Assembly: GCA_008692225.1 (NCBI GenBank)
Contig: VICG01000001.1
Location: 3,139,501 to 3,203,500 of the forward strand
Reading direction: 5' to 3'
From: Monilinia fructicola
Taxonomy: Eukaryota; Ascomycota; Leotiomycetes; Helotiales; Sclerotiniaceae
DNA: 64,000 nt
Shown: positions 26,256 through 36,438 of the stretch, in pieces
Layout: each line of letters starts with the position of its first letter
How positions within the stretch are numbered: the stretch's first letter is position 1
Translations under genes and position numbers: made by a program
Notes under the pieces: model-generated
Database searches by the model: none
What the model was told of the DNA's origin: nothing
Seen by the model: only the letters and a program-made list of their open reading frames with translations

Positions 26256-27328
26256 TTAATTTACAACTCTAATCTGGACACATTTTCCAAAAAGCAACTC
26301 GACCCTTGTCGTGACCTTTGAAAATGGCTCTCTTGTGGGATCCAAAAACACACCGACGCAGTGGTTTGTATGACCCATTCCTATTCCTTCATTGGTGACA
26401 AGATGTCCACTCATTGCCTAATCTTATTGTCAGAATCTCAGCGACTTTGAGAGCAGAGGAGAACTCACAGCAATATGTAAGAGCTTCATAATGTATGCAC
26501 AGTGAGCTGTGTGATAATGCTCCTATATTTTTTGATTCTGTCAGGTTTCTATTGGATTTTTGGGAAGACTGGGGGCAGGAGGATGTAGGGAATGTCGATT
26601 GCAAATTGGATGGAGTGAATATATCATGATAAGAATGAAAATCAAATTTACCTCAGCCCAGACCATGGGAACTTTGGTCTCCGGAGTGACAGATCTAACG
26701 TATGGTAACTCGTCTTGTGTAAGCTTATATCCTGGCTTTTTGTTGATATTTGCATAGAATGTGAACGGCCCATATTTGTCGAGAAACTCATCCGAGATGT
26801 TCTTGTTGTAGCATGCCGGATGCGTCCAGGAGAAAGACATGAGATCCCACACGCAGCCCTTTGCTTGAGCCTCAGCTGGAGTGCTCCCACAGTCTACAAT
26901 GACTTCTTTACCACCTTCTACCATGGGCCATCCTCCAGGCTGGAGGTCAGGCGTGATAGCTGGAATGTAGTTGATGGACGACTTGCGGTCATAGAGTGAG
27001 ACCACTGTAAAAAGGAGAACTGCTGCTAAGATACTTGAAACTACAGCGATAATTGTAGAGCAATTCCAAAAAGCGCCGTGAGCGATGGCCGATGTACTCT
27101 TGCTCATTAGGAAGCTTTTCTGTGTCATAGTTACCTTGACCAGATTGACCACGCATAGAAAGGAATTGTTCATCCTCTTCATGGGGGGTTTCAGAATAGC
27201 TGTGGGAATCACGATGCAATGCTATATGAGATCGTTAGACTGGTGAATGTAGAGTTTCATAATTGATACTCACCTGTCTTCACCTTCCCAACAACCGATG
27301 TGCCAAGCGCTCTCAGTGGCGTTGTCAT
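26256..27328 (-). pseudogene. UstYa-like membrane protein 1 (paired HxxHC), frameshifted
   Basis: First of three paralogs here. It is a type II membrane protein with a short acidic cytosolic tail, one TM helix and an external domain carrying CG-x6-A-x2-KGCVWDLMSF-x-WTHPACY, followed by two HxxHC motifs (HTAHC and HTNHC). Paired HxxHC is the hallmark of UstYa/DUF3328 oxidases; membership is inferred. Exons are 27328-27274, 27221-26652, 26522-26469 and 26417-26256. The acidic tail (EEDEQFLS, matching EEDGPFLS in paralog 3) and the TM helix (FWNCSTIIAVVSSILAAVLL) lie in different frames. Dropping one base of the A5 run at 27068-27072 (T5 on the coding strand) rejoins them and makes all exon phases agree (279 residues). 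This is either a sequencing error or a recent pseudogene; as written the protein is broken before the membrane. Confidence 0.75.
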
Positions 27329-27716
27329 TTTCAGAATCGATTTGAACAGATGAAAAAGACAGACGGAATTAGGCAATGAAAGAATATGAACCAAGTGTCT
27401 ATTTACTACAGGAACTGAAGTGAATTTCTAAAAGGCACTCTACCCTAACTGTTGGACTAGAGTAGTTAATCTATACCAGCCCGATCGCTTAAACACCGGC
27501 CCCGAAAGCTTTCGGGGCGGGGCCCTTCTAGTGGGGGGAAGCCCGACAAGGATGATCGGTAAAGCTGCTAAAATACTCATGCCATACTTCAGTACTGCCC
27601 AGTACTACTTTGGCGCCCATTAGGAAGAAATAACGGAATAACAGTTTTTTGAATGTGTAGAAAAGAGGAAAATATCAAACAGGTCGATTTTCACACCCAA
27701 CGGACCCATATTCAGG
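27329..27716. promoter_or_regulatory. Divergent promoter between UstYa-like gene 1 and GNAT gene
   Basis: The two start codons face away from each other across 388 bp. Near the middle is a perfect 20-bp palindrome (27499-27518) that contains CCGAAAGCTTTCGG, an everted CCG/CGG pair with 8-bp spacing, the type of site Zn2Cys6 regulators bind. It lies ~175-200 bp from both starts. Binding is inferred. Confidence 0.55.
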
Positions 27717-28474
27717 ATGCCATACGCCGTACAACCTGTGCTCATGACTGATGCACCTGGTTTGTCAAGAGCAATGATGAGTGCATGGTGGGAAGATGAA
27801 CACTGGAGAGCCCTTTGGGCAAAGAGCGGAACGACACTCGAGCAGATAATTAGTGATTGCATCCAACGACAGCCAAAATCTTTCACCAAGGGCCGAAACG
27901 TGAAGCGACACCTCAAAGCCGTCGATACAGACTCAGGAGAAATAGTAGCTTACTCGAGATATATTGTACCTGAAAGCCATGTTGATTTTTGGCTTGAAGC
28001 ACAGATTCCTGAGCCGAGCCCCGAGGAGGACGCAGAATATGAGAGGAAGTTTGATGAAGTTACGGACGATGGAAGAATAAGGGGGATGGATTATGACTTT
28101 GCGTCAGAGTTTGGGAATCCTCTGGAAGAGGTGGAAGGAAGGATTTTGGAGGGAATTGGTCCGTGTTTCGGTATGTTCAATTTGAATTCCCCGCGAAAAG
28201 ATATAATAATAATCTGACATCAAAAGTGGTGGATTATATGGCTACCCACCCTGCCCACAAAGGTCGCGGAGTGGCGTCAATGATGTTAAAAGAGGCGCTT
28301 AAACGAGTAGACGAAGCCTCTTTAACATCAATCGTAATGGCTAGTCCGGCTGGACAAAAATTGTATGAGAAGCAAGGCTTCAAATTTGTGCGCAGTCTTG
28401 TTCAAGATGATTCCAGATACGGTACTACAACTCCTTATGTCCATTCTTGGCTTATCCGACAACCCCACAAATAA
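27717..28474 (+). CDS. GNAT-family N-acetyltransferase
   Basis: A GCN5-related acetyltransferase, which would move an acetyl (or other acyl) group from CoA to an amine; the substrate is unknown. Exons are 27717-28170 and 28227-28474, in phase, 233 residues; the 56-nt intron has a GTATGT donor. The family features are N-terminal residues typical of fungal GNATs (VQPVLMTDAPGLSRAMMSAWWED), the acetyl-CoA motif A at the junction (VVDYMATHPAHKGRGVASMML; Q/RxxGxG-like KGRGVA) and the C-terminal LYEKQGFKFV that is usual in this fold. The gene shares a promoter with UstYa-like gene 1, which suggests co-expression and possibly a tailoring or self-protection role. Confidence 0.88.
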
Positions 28475-29004
28475 AAGCATTGTAATGAGAACAAGCATCC
28501 ATAGATTCAAGACCAGTAGTGAGAACACCATAAAGCACCTTTTTCCAAAATAATTGTACTCATGTAAGTGGGGTGTATGACCGTCTGCACTCCAGACCAG
28601 GACGACAACAACATCAAGACCCCGAGGAGTCAATGCCAACATCTTCTCAATTGACTGAGAAGATCAAACATACAGTACTTTCCATCTCCTTTGTTTACAA
28701 GTTACAATTTAGCTTCGGAATACCGTCATACTCATGATTCGGCACCTCCGAACATTTTCGGACATTGCCCGATTTTAGGTCTTGCGCTTGTCACTGGAGA
28801 TCTATCGGTCGAGCTAACGATGAAAAGCAATGTCATTCAACCCTCTCGCACAATATCAAGCTACTCACGTGTGTCTATTTTGTGATAACCTTCTCTTTTG
28901 ACATCCGTGATTTATTTACACTATTCTAGTGCTGTGCTCGAATTCTTGAGTTTTGTTCATTGGTATTCTTTTGACGCAGATATCTTTCCGAAAATATTCA
29001 TAGA
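28475..29004. promoter_or_regulatory. Promoter region of MFS transporter
   Basis: The intergenic stretch before the transporter holds CCGAACATTTTCGG at 28748-28761, a second CCG-N8-CGG element ~245 bp before the start codon. Apart from this I see no gene or structure. Confidence 0.45.
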
Positions 29005-30845
29005 ATGCCTCATCATTATGAACAAGTGAGAACATCAACTGAGGGGGTGCGAGGCTGGCGAGAAGATGAGGAACTTCCAATTCGTAGTAAGATATACTTA
29101 TTCTGCCTCACGATAAGTATAGGAGGGTCAGTGCCCAATTGAATCGCCGAATCATTTGGACACAGTTAACTGATAGGGTTCTAGACTCCAGGTCGTATGG
29201 GCAACAGTCATGGCCCAAGGATCGGTATATCAACTCTGAATTTGTTTTAACGATACTCATCTCTAACTTCAATAGAGTTATCTCATCTCTCTAGGCTTAA
29301 AGCCAGCAATAGTCTCGCTGGTTTGGCTAGCAGGGCCGGTTTGCGGTACCATTCTTCAACCATATATCGGATATAAAAGCGATTTCTGTACTCATCGATG
29401 GGGCCGAAGAAGACCATTTATGATATACGGGACTTGTTTTACGATAGTTTGTATTAACGCGCTTTCCTGGACGAGCGAAGTCGTGAGATTGATCTGGGAT
29501 ATCTTAGGAGTGTCCGATCACGGGGTCGGCGCAAAATTTGTAATTCAGGTGCTTGCGATTGCAGAGGTATGGGCATTGAATGTCGCCATCCAGCCCGTCC
29601 AGGCAAGTATCAGGGCGTTAATTGTGGACTCCTGCCCAGGCGCGCAAGCAGCAATAGCAAACTCCTATGCAAGCATCGCAGTCATCATTGGAAGTGCAAT
29701 TGGGTATGGATGCGCCTTCATCGAGATGCCCAATGGGCCCGCTTGGTTGACTAATCCTCAGTTCAAGAGTCTCTGTTTCATTGCCTCTATTTCACTTGGG
29801 GCTACTGTCGCCATTACATCGCTAATGATTGAGGAGAAGGCAGTGGACATTGATTGCCTTGGAAAATCAGGTATCCGGAAAATTTGGAGGGAGATATTCA
29901 AAACTATTAGAACACTGCCTCCAACAATCAATAGGATTATGGCGGTCCAGTTCTGTGCTTGGTTAGCATGGTTCCCGTTTCTTTTCAATGCGGTGTTGTA
30001 AGTTTTCCCCATTTGTTTTCGGAAAAAAAAAAAAACCATATATAGCTGACTTGTGCACGAAAGATATCTCAGTAGGCTCTGTAAGCTAAACATATACATG
30101 CTGATCTGATTTGATTACTAACTGGGTCAACTTAGATGATTTTCAGATCCTTTCTGAAAAAATGGGCCCAACCTCAACCAGATTCTACAATGGCCTTCGG
30201 CAACAGTCTATTCGGCATGCTACTCTAGCAATGCTGGTATTTTCGATGGTCGCACTTGCCACAAATCTCTCTTTACCATATCTCGTCACCGATGCAGACT
30301 TTTCTACCACAGAACCAGAATGGCAGAAGGATGAAGGATCCGCAGCGGTAAAATCTGGCATCTTCGTGGCATTGAAACAGAAGATTGGAAACCTCCGAAA
30401 ACTTGGTCGAGTATGGATGATCTCGCACATTATCACAGCTATTGCCTTACTTGGAATGACAATTGGAGATGGCTTTATGACAAGTGTCTCTTTTGTCTCA
30501 CTCCTTGGCATCTCCTGGACCTTCACCCAATGGGCCCCATTTGCCATGCTCAGCGCTGAGATAGCCGCATCTTCTATACCGGAGTCGAAAGAAAGCGAAA
30601 ACGACATGGAGGATCAATGTGATAGCGCAGATAGTGGAGGTGACCTCAAACCTAGAGCCGGCATAACGATGGCTATACACAACATTGCCATTGCAATGCC
30701 GCAAATGTTATCAGCTGTGATAGGAGCTCTAATCTACTGGCTATGCAGACAATCGAATCTCGGGGATACGGAAGCCATGAGATGGGTACTAAGAATGGGA
30801 ATTGTGGCTGGAGGTTCCGCTGCTTGGTTCGCGAGGAAATTATGA
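29005..30845 (+). CDS. MFS transporter, sucrose/alpha-glucoside type (GPH/SUT)
   Basis: A 12-helix proton symporter resembling plant and fungal SUT1-type sucrose or maltose carriers. Exons are 29005-29126, 29185-29224, 29276-29997 and a last exon ending at 30845. The second exon is fixed by the family motif GGLQVVW, then GSSYLISLGLKP and LVWLAGPVCGTILQPYIGYKSD, and THRWGRRRPFM is the MFS loop 2-3 motif. The last splice is uncertain. Donor GTAAGT at 29998 is in phase only with a CAG acceptor ending at 30181 (515 residues). A good CTAAC branch point near 30120 instead favours acceptors ending at 30135 or 30146. The middle loop (EEKAVDIDCLGKSG) is cytosolic. In its context it could export a product or import sugar. 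Confidence 0.85.
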
Positions 30846-32225
30846 TCAAGTTGTAGTTAGAGCTTAGTCGTTATGATTATTAATCAAGTATTGAAATCCT
30901 GTACTTTAGAGATCATCTGATAATATAATTGGTTGACTGATTACATGAGAATATGACAATCCAGTGCTCCTCACGTGAGGCTTCGATAAATCTAGCAGAT
31001 GTCCTTGCCTGTGGGATAATTCACGTGATTTGAACGACAAAGCAGATGATCCATTAATCGAGATGCGTTTAGATAACAGCTCATGATCATCACATTCTTC
31101 CTTCACAACACCTACCTACCTACTTACCTACTAGGTACTTACTAGCCTCACTGTAGGTACGTCCAGATTTCATACACATCTGAGATTTAATTTTCAAATA
31201 ATTCCTAAGATTTGTCCACAAACAGAAAAATATTCATCAAATCGAAAGTATCAATACTCTCTACCTCGAGCTCCATCCCTACCGACCTACCTACCTACCT
31301 ATATAGGTCTCATTAGTCTACTACTGTACCATACATCCAATAACGACTGCTTCCACGATACCTTTTGAGCCCACTCGAAAATTCGAGCCCTTGCTTAGCA
31401 GATATGTCAAAGAACTTGAATATTTCCTGCAGATTGATCATTGAAGTTGAAGTGAAGTCAAGCTTAAGTTACAGTCACGTCACTGCAAGTGCAAGACACT
31501 GTTGTTACGTCAATAACACGTGTTCCGATTCCGAATGCCGAATCTATACGGATTCTTATCTTGCAGTGTATGGGGTAGATTTTTGGTTACTGCACACCGC
31601 CCGAGTCCTCGAGGATTAGAACTAATTTGTATTGGCAAAATAGTCTGATAGCAGAGAACAAGACAGTACAGTAGTGTTATAAAGCATTGCCGACCTTCCT
31701 ATTGTCTTTCAACTAGTTTCCTGCTGCTACTATTGCTGCTAGACACAAAGTATCAAATTGCCAATTCCTCCATCTTGAAGTTCAAATTACAGTATAACTT
31801 GACTTTCCTGACTAGGTTTGTCTATGTGAGAAGTATTCTCTTGACCGAGTCCGAAACTTGCATCTCAAAGAGGAAGTTAAGTCAAGGCCCCGGTCATGAC
31901 TTATGCAGAGATGGTTCCGGAACTGGTAGTTATAGGATCTTAATACCTAAAAGTATCTTGATTTATTCAAGCATTGCAGATGTTCACATCTGGTAAAGCC
32001 ACATTCTTTTTTATCTGTTTCCTTCAGCCCGACTGTAAAATTGCAACCGACATTTTATGTTGATTACCACCTCCCCCATCGACAAATTTGCAAGTGATTT
32101 TGAAGTTGAATTGATTCGGAATATCACTGTTGCTACTACCTTTTCCAATATACATATACTCGAGAACCACTGTTTGATTTCTTTCACGATTCCTGGCCAC
32201 ACACGTGGTCGACTGTTGTTTCAAA
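30846..32225. other. Intergenic before UstYa-like gene 2
   Basis: No gene is supported. It contains TACCTA-type tracts at 31111-31150 and 31281-31310. A CCG-N8-CGG element (CCGAATCTATACGG) lies at 31538-31551, about 675 bp before the next start codon. Confidence 0.5.
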
Positions 32226-33062
32226 ATGGCGGAGTCTAAAGATTTGGTGTCAAAAATCAGAAAATGTATGTCAAATCTACCTACACACAAGCTCATACCA
32301 TCCATCTTTTACTTACCAACGAGCACAGGGGCCTTTTCTTCCACAGAGAGCAGTGAAAGCAATGAGAAACTTCTGCTCAGCGCAAGGTCGTCATCTTCTG
32401 CGTCCATAGATGAGGAGGAATATTCTGCGTCACCGCAAGTACAAGTCAAACCTCGAGGTTATCACAAGTTATTCTTCATCTCCGGCCTTACTTCTATCCT
32501 TATTCTGGGTGCCGTTACTCTCACAATACTCACGAGAGATAGCCACAGTGGCGTTGTCCCAAACACTCCTCCACCACCTGCTCTAGGAGGAAGCAAAGTA
32601 GTTGCCCACTGTGGTATCTCCCCAGAGGAAGCCATTGAACGCGGCTGCGTATGGGACATTATGTCTTACGGCTGGATTCACCCTCTTTGTTTCGACAAAG
32701 AAGAATCAGATCGATGGGCAGCAAAATACGGGCCATTTGAATGGTTCGTAGATGATCAACCACCTCTAGACGAGAATGGATTCCCTCTTAACGGGACTTT
32801 AACACAAAGGTTAACCTTGGAAGAACTTCCCTTTGCCCCATCTATATTTACCACCCAAGGCTATCACATCAATCACTGTATGTATTTATTGAAGCTGGTT
32901 CATTTGGCAGCCTTGCACAATGCCCCAGTCAGCAACGAGGCCGTGAATATTGGCCATACGGATCATTGTGCGGGCATCATTGGGAGTAGTGATCTGGTTC
33001 CGTATGATAAAATCACGACGGGCGTAAAATTGCTTTATGTTCAGTGTGTTACTCTCACATGA
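32226..33062 (+). CDS. UstYa-like membrane protein 2 (paired HxxHC)
   Basis: Second paralog: 278 residues if read as one exon from ATG 32226. It has a Ser/Glu-rich cytosolic tail, a TM helix at ~residues 80-100 (LFFISGLTSILILGAVTLTIL), then the family segment HCGISPEEAIERGCVWDIMSYGWIHPLCF, and two motifs HINHC and HTDHC. The tail contains an optional, in-frame 63-nt intron (GTATGT donor at 32264, CAG acceptor ending at 32326); removal would give KIRKWAFSSTE, so both isoforms are open. Unlike paralogs 1 and 3 it has no introns around the HxxHC motifs. Divergence from its neighbours is high, so this is an old duplication. Function is inferred only from the HxxHC pair. Confidence 0.75.
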   Translation: MAESKDLVSKIRKCMSNLPTHKLIPSIFYLPTSTGAFSSTESSESNEKLLLSARSSSSASIDEEEYSASPQVQVKPRGYHKLFFISGLTSILILGAVTLTILTRDSHSGVVPNTPPPPALGGSKVVAHCGISPEEAIERGCVWDIMSYGWIHPLCFDKEESDRWAAKYGPFEWFVDDQPPLDENGFPLNGTLTQRLTLEELPFAPSIFTTQGYHINHCMYLLKLVHLAALHNAPVSNEAVNIGHTDHCAGIIGSSDLVPYDKITTGVKLLYVQCVTLT

Positions 33063-33942
33063 CGATAGCCATGGTCCTAGTATCTATCTTTTCTGTTGGA
33101 TACGTGGAAGATGTGTACTTAGCCAAGTTTTTTTCCTTAATTGGAGTAGGCCAATATAATGGCATTATGCCAATTTCGTTCATGCTCTCAGTAAAATTCC
33201 ATTGATATTCTCACTCAGATACTTGCAGAGCTTTAATTTGGACAGAACTTTTAAAAAGTACAGATTCTAGTTTAATAACACTCAATTATAGAGCTTGTTA
33301 GATACACTGACTTCTTTCTCGTGTTCTGAATCTATATAGCATAAAATTTATTGTCTTCATTTGAAATATCACGCATATCTAAATTTCAAGTTTCTTCAGG
33401 GCTTGCGTTACGCCCAACGATTGACAGTTTCAAAACATTTACCTATAGAGTCCTGACTAACGGAACAGCCCAAATATGGGGTTGCGTAGAAAGCAGCAGC
33501 GAATAGAAAGCAGTAATTTTTGTCCTTAGCCTAGAAGATGATAGGCAACCGTAATCAGCATATGCAAGGGAGAACCTACGATATTCACTTTGTCCTTAAC
33601 CAAAGATTCATGCCTTTGCGCATGCGATTCCCAGCGGGGGATGTCTTGCTGTATATTATGTAATATATGTAGCTTTGGTCCGAAAGTGCTCGGGCGTACT
33701 GGATCGGAAAGCTACTCCTTGGCGAAACCTAGAAACTTTCCCATGTATGACACCTTGGTTTGCTCGTCGTATGATCCTGTTGTAACTCGAAGGAAAATCC
33801 GGTGGTTCTTCTTCAAGTGGCCATCTCCTTCTTTGCTCATCATCTTCTAGTTACGAGCTCATAGCCTACTAGACACTACCAAATCATTCACATCTTCGAA
33901 CTTGCAGTTGATTCAGGCTACCCCAAGGGTCAACTTTGTACT
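33063..33942. promoter_or_regulatory. Intergenic and promoter of UstYa-like gene 3
   Basis: A CCG-N8-CGG element (CCGAAAGTGCTCGG) is at 33680-33693, ~250 bp before the start codon, at the same distance as in the MFS promoter. No gene is seen. Confidence 0.45.
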
Positions 33943-34705
33943 ATGGCGTACCCAGAAGAGCCAAAATACGAACATCCCAACCGAGATTACGGTGATCGTG
34001 ATGCAGATAGAGGAGAAGAAGATGGTCCCTTCCTCTCGAAGAACAATGATAGCCAAAAAAGACGGACATTCCGAGCGTCTCGCGTCGAACTTGGCCTTCA
34101 AATCGGTACCTTCCTATTCACTACGATCATGCTTGTTCTCTATATCATTAATGGCTCGATGCCATTGATCAAAGGCCAACATGCCGCTGGAGATGGCGCT
34201 ATCATCAAAGGCATGTCTCGTGTGAATCCTATGGGACATAGACGCCAGCCCTGCGGGCTCGACTCTGATACTGCCAAAGCGAATGGTTGTGTTTTCGACC
34301 TCCTAACTATGGCCTGGCTTCACCCCGAATGCTATGATGAGGAGCTGAGTACAGAATTCCTGGAGGTTGCTTCAGAGCCATTTTTCTACGACAAGGAGGC
34401 AACAAAGCCGATCAAAGATTACAAAGAATTGTCAGAGGTCAAAGTGATGGTCTGGACCTCGAGGAAGTATCACATTTATCATTGCACGTATGGGTGGAGG
34501 TATCTGCACGTAAGTGTCCGCGTAGGAATATTTGTCTTTAAATGCTAAATCTTGAATATAGAGAGCCCTTTTGAGAGGAGGGGTTGTAGAAAGTGGTTTG
34601 TCTGGATATCATCATACTGAGCATTGTACGGACCAATTGATGAACCAGACTGCAGCCTTCGAAACGATTATGACTCGGATCAATATCGACTTTCCAGATT
34701 GTTGA
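33943..34705 (+). CDS. UstYa-like membrane protein 3 (paired HxxHC)
   Basis: Third paralog. Exons are 33943-34509 and 34562-34705, in phase, 236 residues. It has an acidic cytosolic tail (DRGEEDGPFLSKNN), a TM helix near residues 50-70 (GLQIGTFLFTTIMLVLYII), the family segment CGLDSDTAKANGCVFDLLTMAWLHPECY, a loop, then HIYHCTYGWRYLH and, after the intron, GYHHTEHC. The spacing between the two HxxHC motifs (~30 residues) is like that in UstYa proteins, whose HxxHC pairs are needed for oxidative peptide macrocyclisation. That enzymatic role is by analogy only. The intron lies after the first HxxHC helix, as in paralog 1. Confidence 0.8.
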
Positions 34706-36438
34706 TCACGCATTATCTCAATTGGGCCCAAAAATTTGAGGGTTGGTGTGTAAGCTGGGAGTCAAATCGAAACCATGGAACCATGCGCGGGCTCAACCGA
34801 TGGATTTCGGATAGATCTGTGTCTACGTGTTCTATGTATTTCAACCTCAAATTTATTTCAATAGTCAAATTCAAATTCAAAGTGATACTTGAATCTATTT
34901 GGATGTTCAAAACTGCCTTGGTATCTAACATTATGTGGAGGTCTTGAATTAACCCAATCAATGTATTACACGCAGCCTTAGTATAAGTATCAAATTTATA
35001 TAATCCACCCTACTCTGTACACTGTTGACTGTATGCTATTCGGTCCATCGGAAGATTGCAAGGGGGTGCACTGTGGTGCTTGGCGAATCTAACACCCGTG
35101 GACATCTACGTTGTCATCTACTGCCAGATTATTCGTGCCGCCAGAAAGTACTCAGATCAGTGTGGTGGTGTGCTAAGATAAGGGGGGAAGGGCCAATTAT
35201 ACTGCTCCTTTTTGGAATTTCCATCCACTTCTGGAAAAAATGCTCATTCCAATGGAAACCTCTGCAAAACCTATTATAATGGGTCTTTGAGTACTTTCTG
35301 GCAGCACGAGTACGTGGGCGGAATGTATACGTATACTTCGCTACGGACTAATAAAACGGTCTCATGTTAGTGTGGGGAATTGACGGCTATGGAGCCGCCA
35401 TAACGGCGATAAACTAGAAAGCCCGAAGGTCCCTTACAGTATACGTATGTATGTATATTCGATGAATCCATCGAGCTTATACAACATCAGAATTCGATGT
35501 CACATCAAGACTTAGGAGGCATGTAGGTCGGATGGACGTCCATCCGACCTACCGACTCAGACTTAGGTGAACAGGATGGTATCAAATTTTCAACCTTAGC
35601 TCAAATATCCCGTGCTTTTGTGTTAGCCCACCAAGGCGAAACATCTTCAGTCTTGCAATTAGATGACACGAAGAATATATATCTTGTTGAGAGAGTGAAA
35701 ATGGAGTATTTTCAGACCGCGAAACATAAACCAAACTGTTCTGGAGCCCAGGTCGATGCATGTAGTTGGCATCAATAAAACAACCAAGAAAGCAAGTAGT
35801 ATCCGCTAGAGATGGCAAAGAGTAAACCAGTACAAGAATTATCTCGGACGCGACCTTTAAAATTTTGAGGCTGAAAACTGTACGAGACTTCTCAATTACA
35901 GTATGAAACGTACGCGTAGCAATCGGGTAGTGTAGTCCGAGTTGTACACATGAATAATGTTCACGTGACCTTGCAAATAAGCTCAACAAAATCGGGGCCC
36001 GGAAAATCGGATTCATCAGATTCGGGCCCATTTCTGGGCAACATTCCTGTCGGCGACAACCAGACACATTATCTTTGGAGATATGATAGCTTTGAAGGTT
36101 GAGTACTGCCCCGAAAGTGGTAGCGGGGAACCTGCTCTGCTGTTAGGAGCCAAGAGCGGACTGGAGACGTCGTCAACGGACGATGATTGAATCTGATCTC
36201 CAGAAATCGGGCAGAGAGGGAGCCTTTGAGTTGAACATGGCAGGCTCAAACGCAATCCTCTACGTATATATATCGAGCGATTAACAGTCAAGTCTTCTAT
36301 CTCATCATCATCATCATCATCATCATCATTATCATCATCATCATTAGCATCTCCTTCACTTCATCTTAAGAAAACTTCAAGAACTACATCATTTCCTCGA
36401 TTAGTTATTTTTCAGCACTTCCAACTCACATTATCATC
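34706..36438. other. Intergenic upstream of the repeat-protein gene
   Basis: About 1.7 kb with no gene I can support. It contains CGG-N8-CCG at 35384-35397, a 30-bp perfect palindrome at 35523-35552, CCG-N10-CGG within CCCCGAAAGTGGTAGCGGGG at 36110-36127, and an ATC trinucleotide repeat at about 36300-36345 just before the start, probably in the mRNA leader. Confidence 0.5.
35523..35552. promoter_or_regulatory. 30-bp perfect palindrome with CGG-N12-CCG and central GACGTC
   Basis: Every base from 35523 to 35552 pairs with its mirror; the symmetry ends at both outer flanks. It includes CGG and CCG half-sites facing inward with 12 bp between them and a CRE-like GACGTC in the centre. It could be a regulator site or form a hairpin. 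Confidence 0.6.

Noticed and set aside
35582..36067. 161-codon minus-strand ORF between cluster genes
   Set aside because: Starts at a non-ATG codon and shows no family features.
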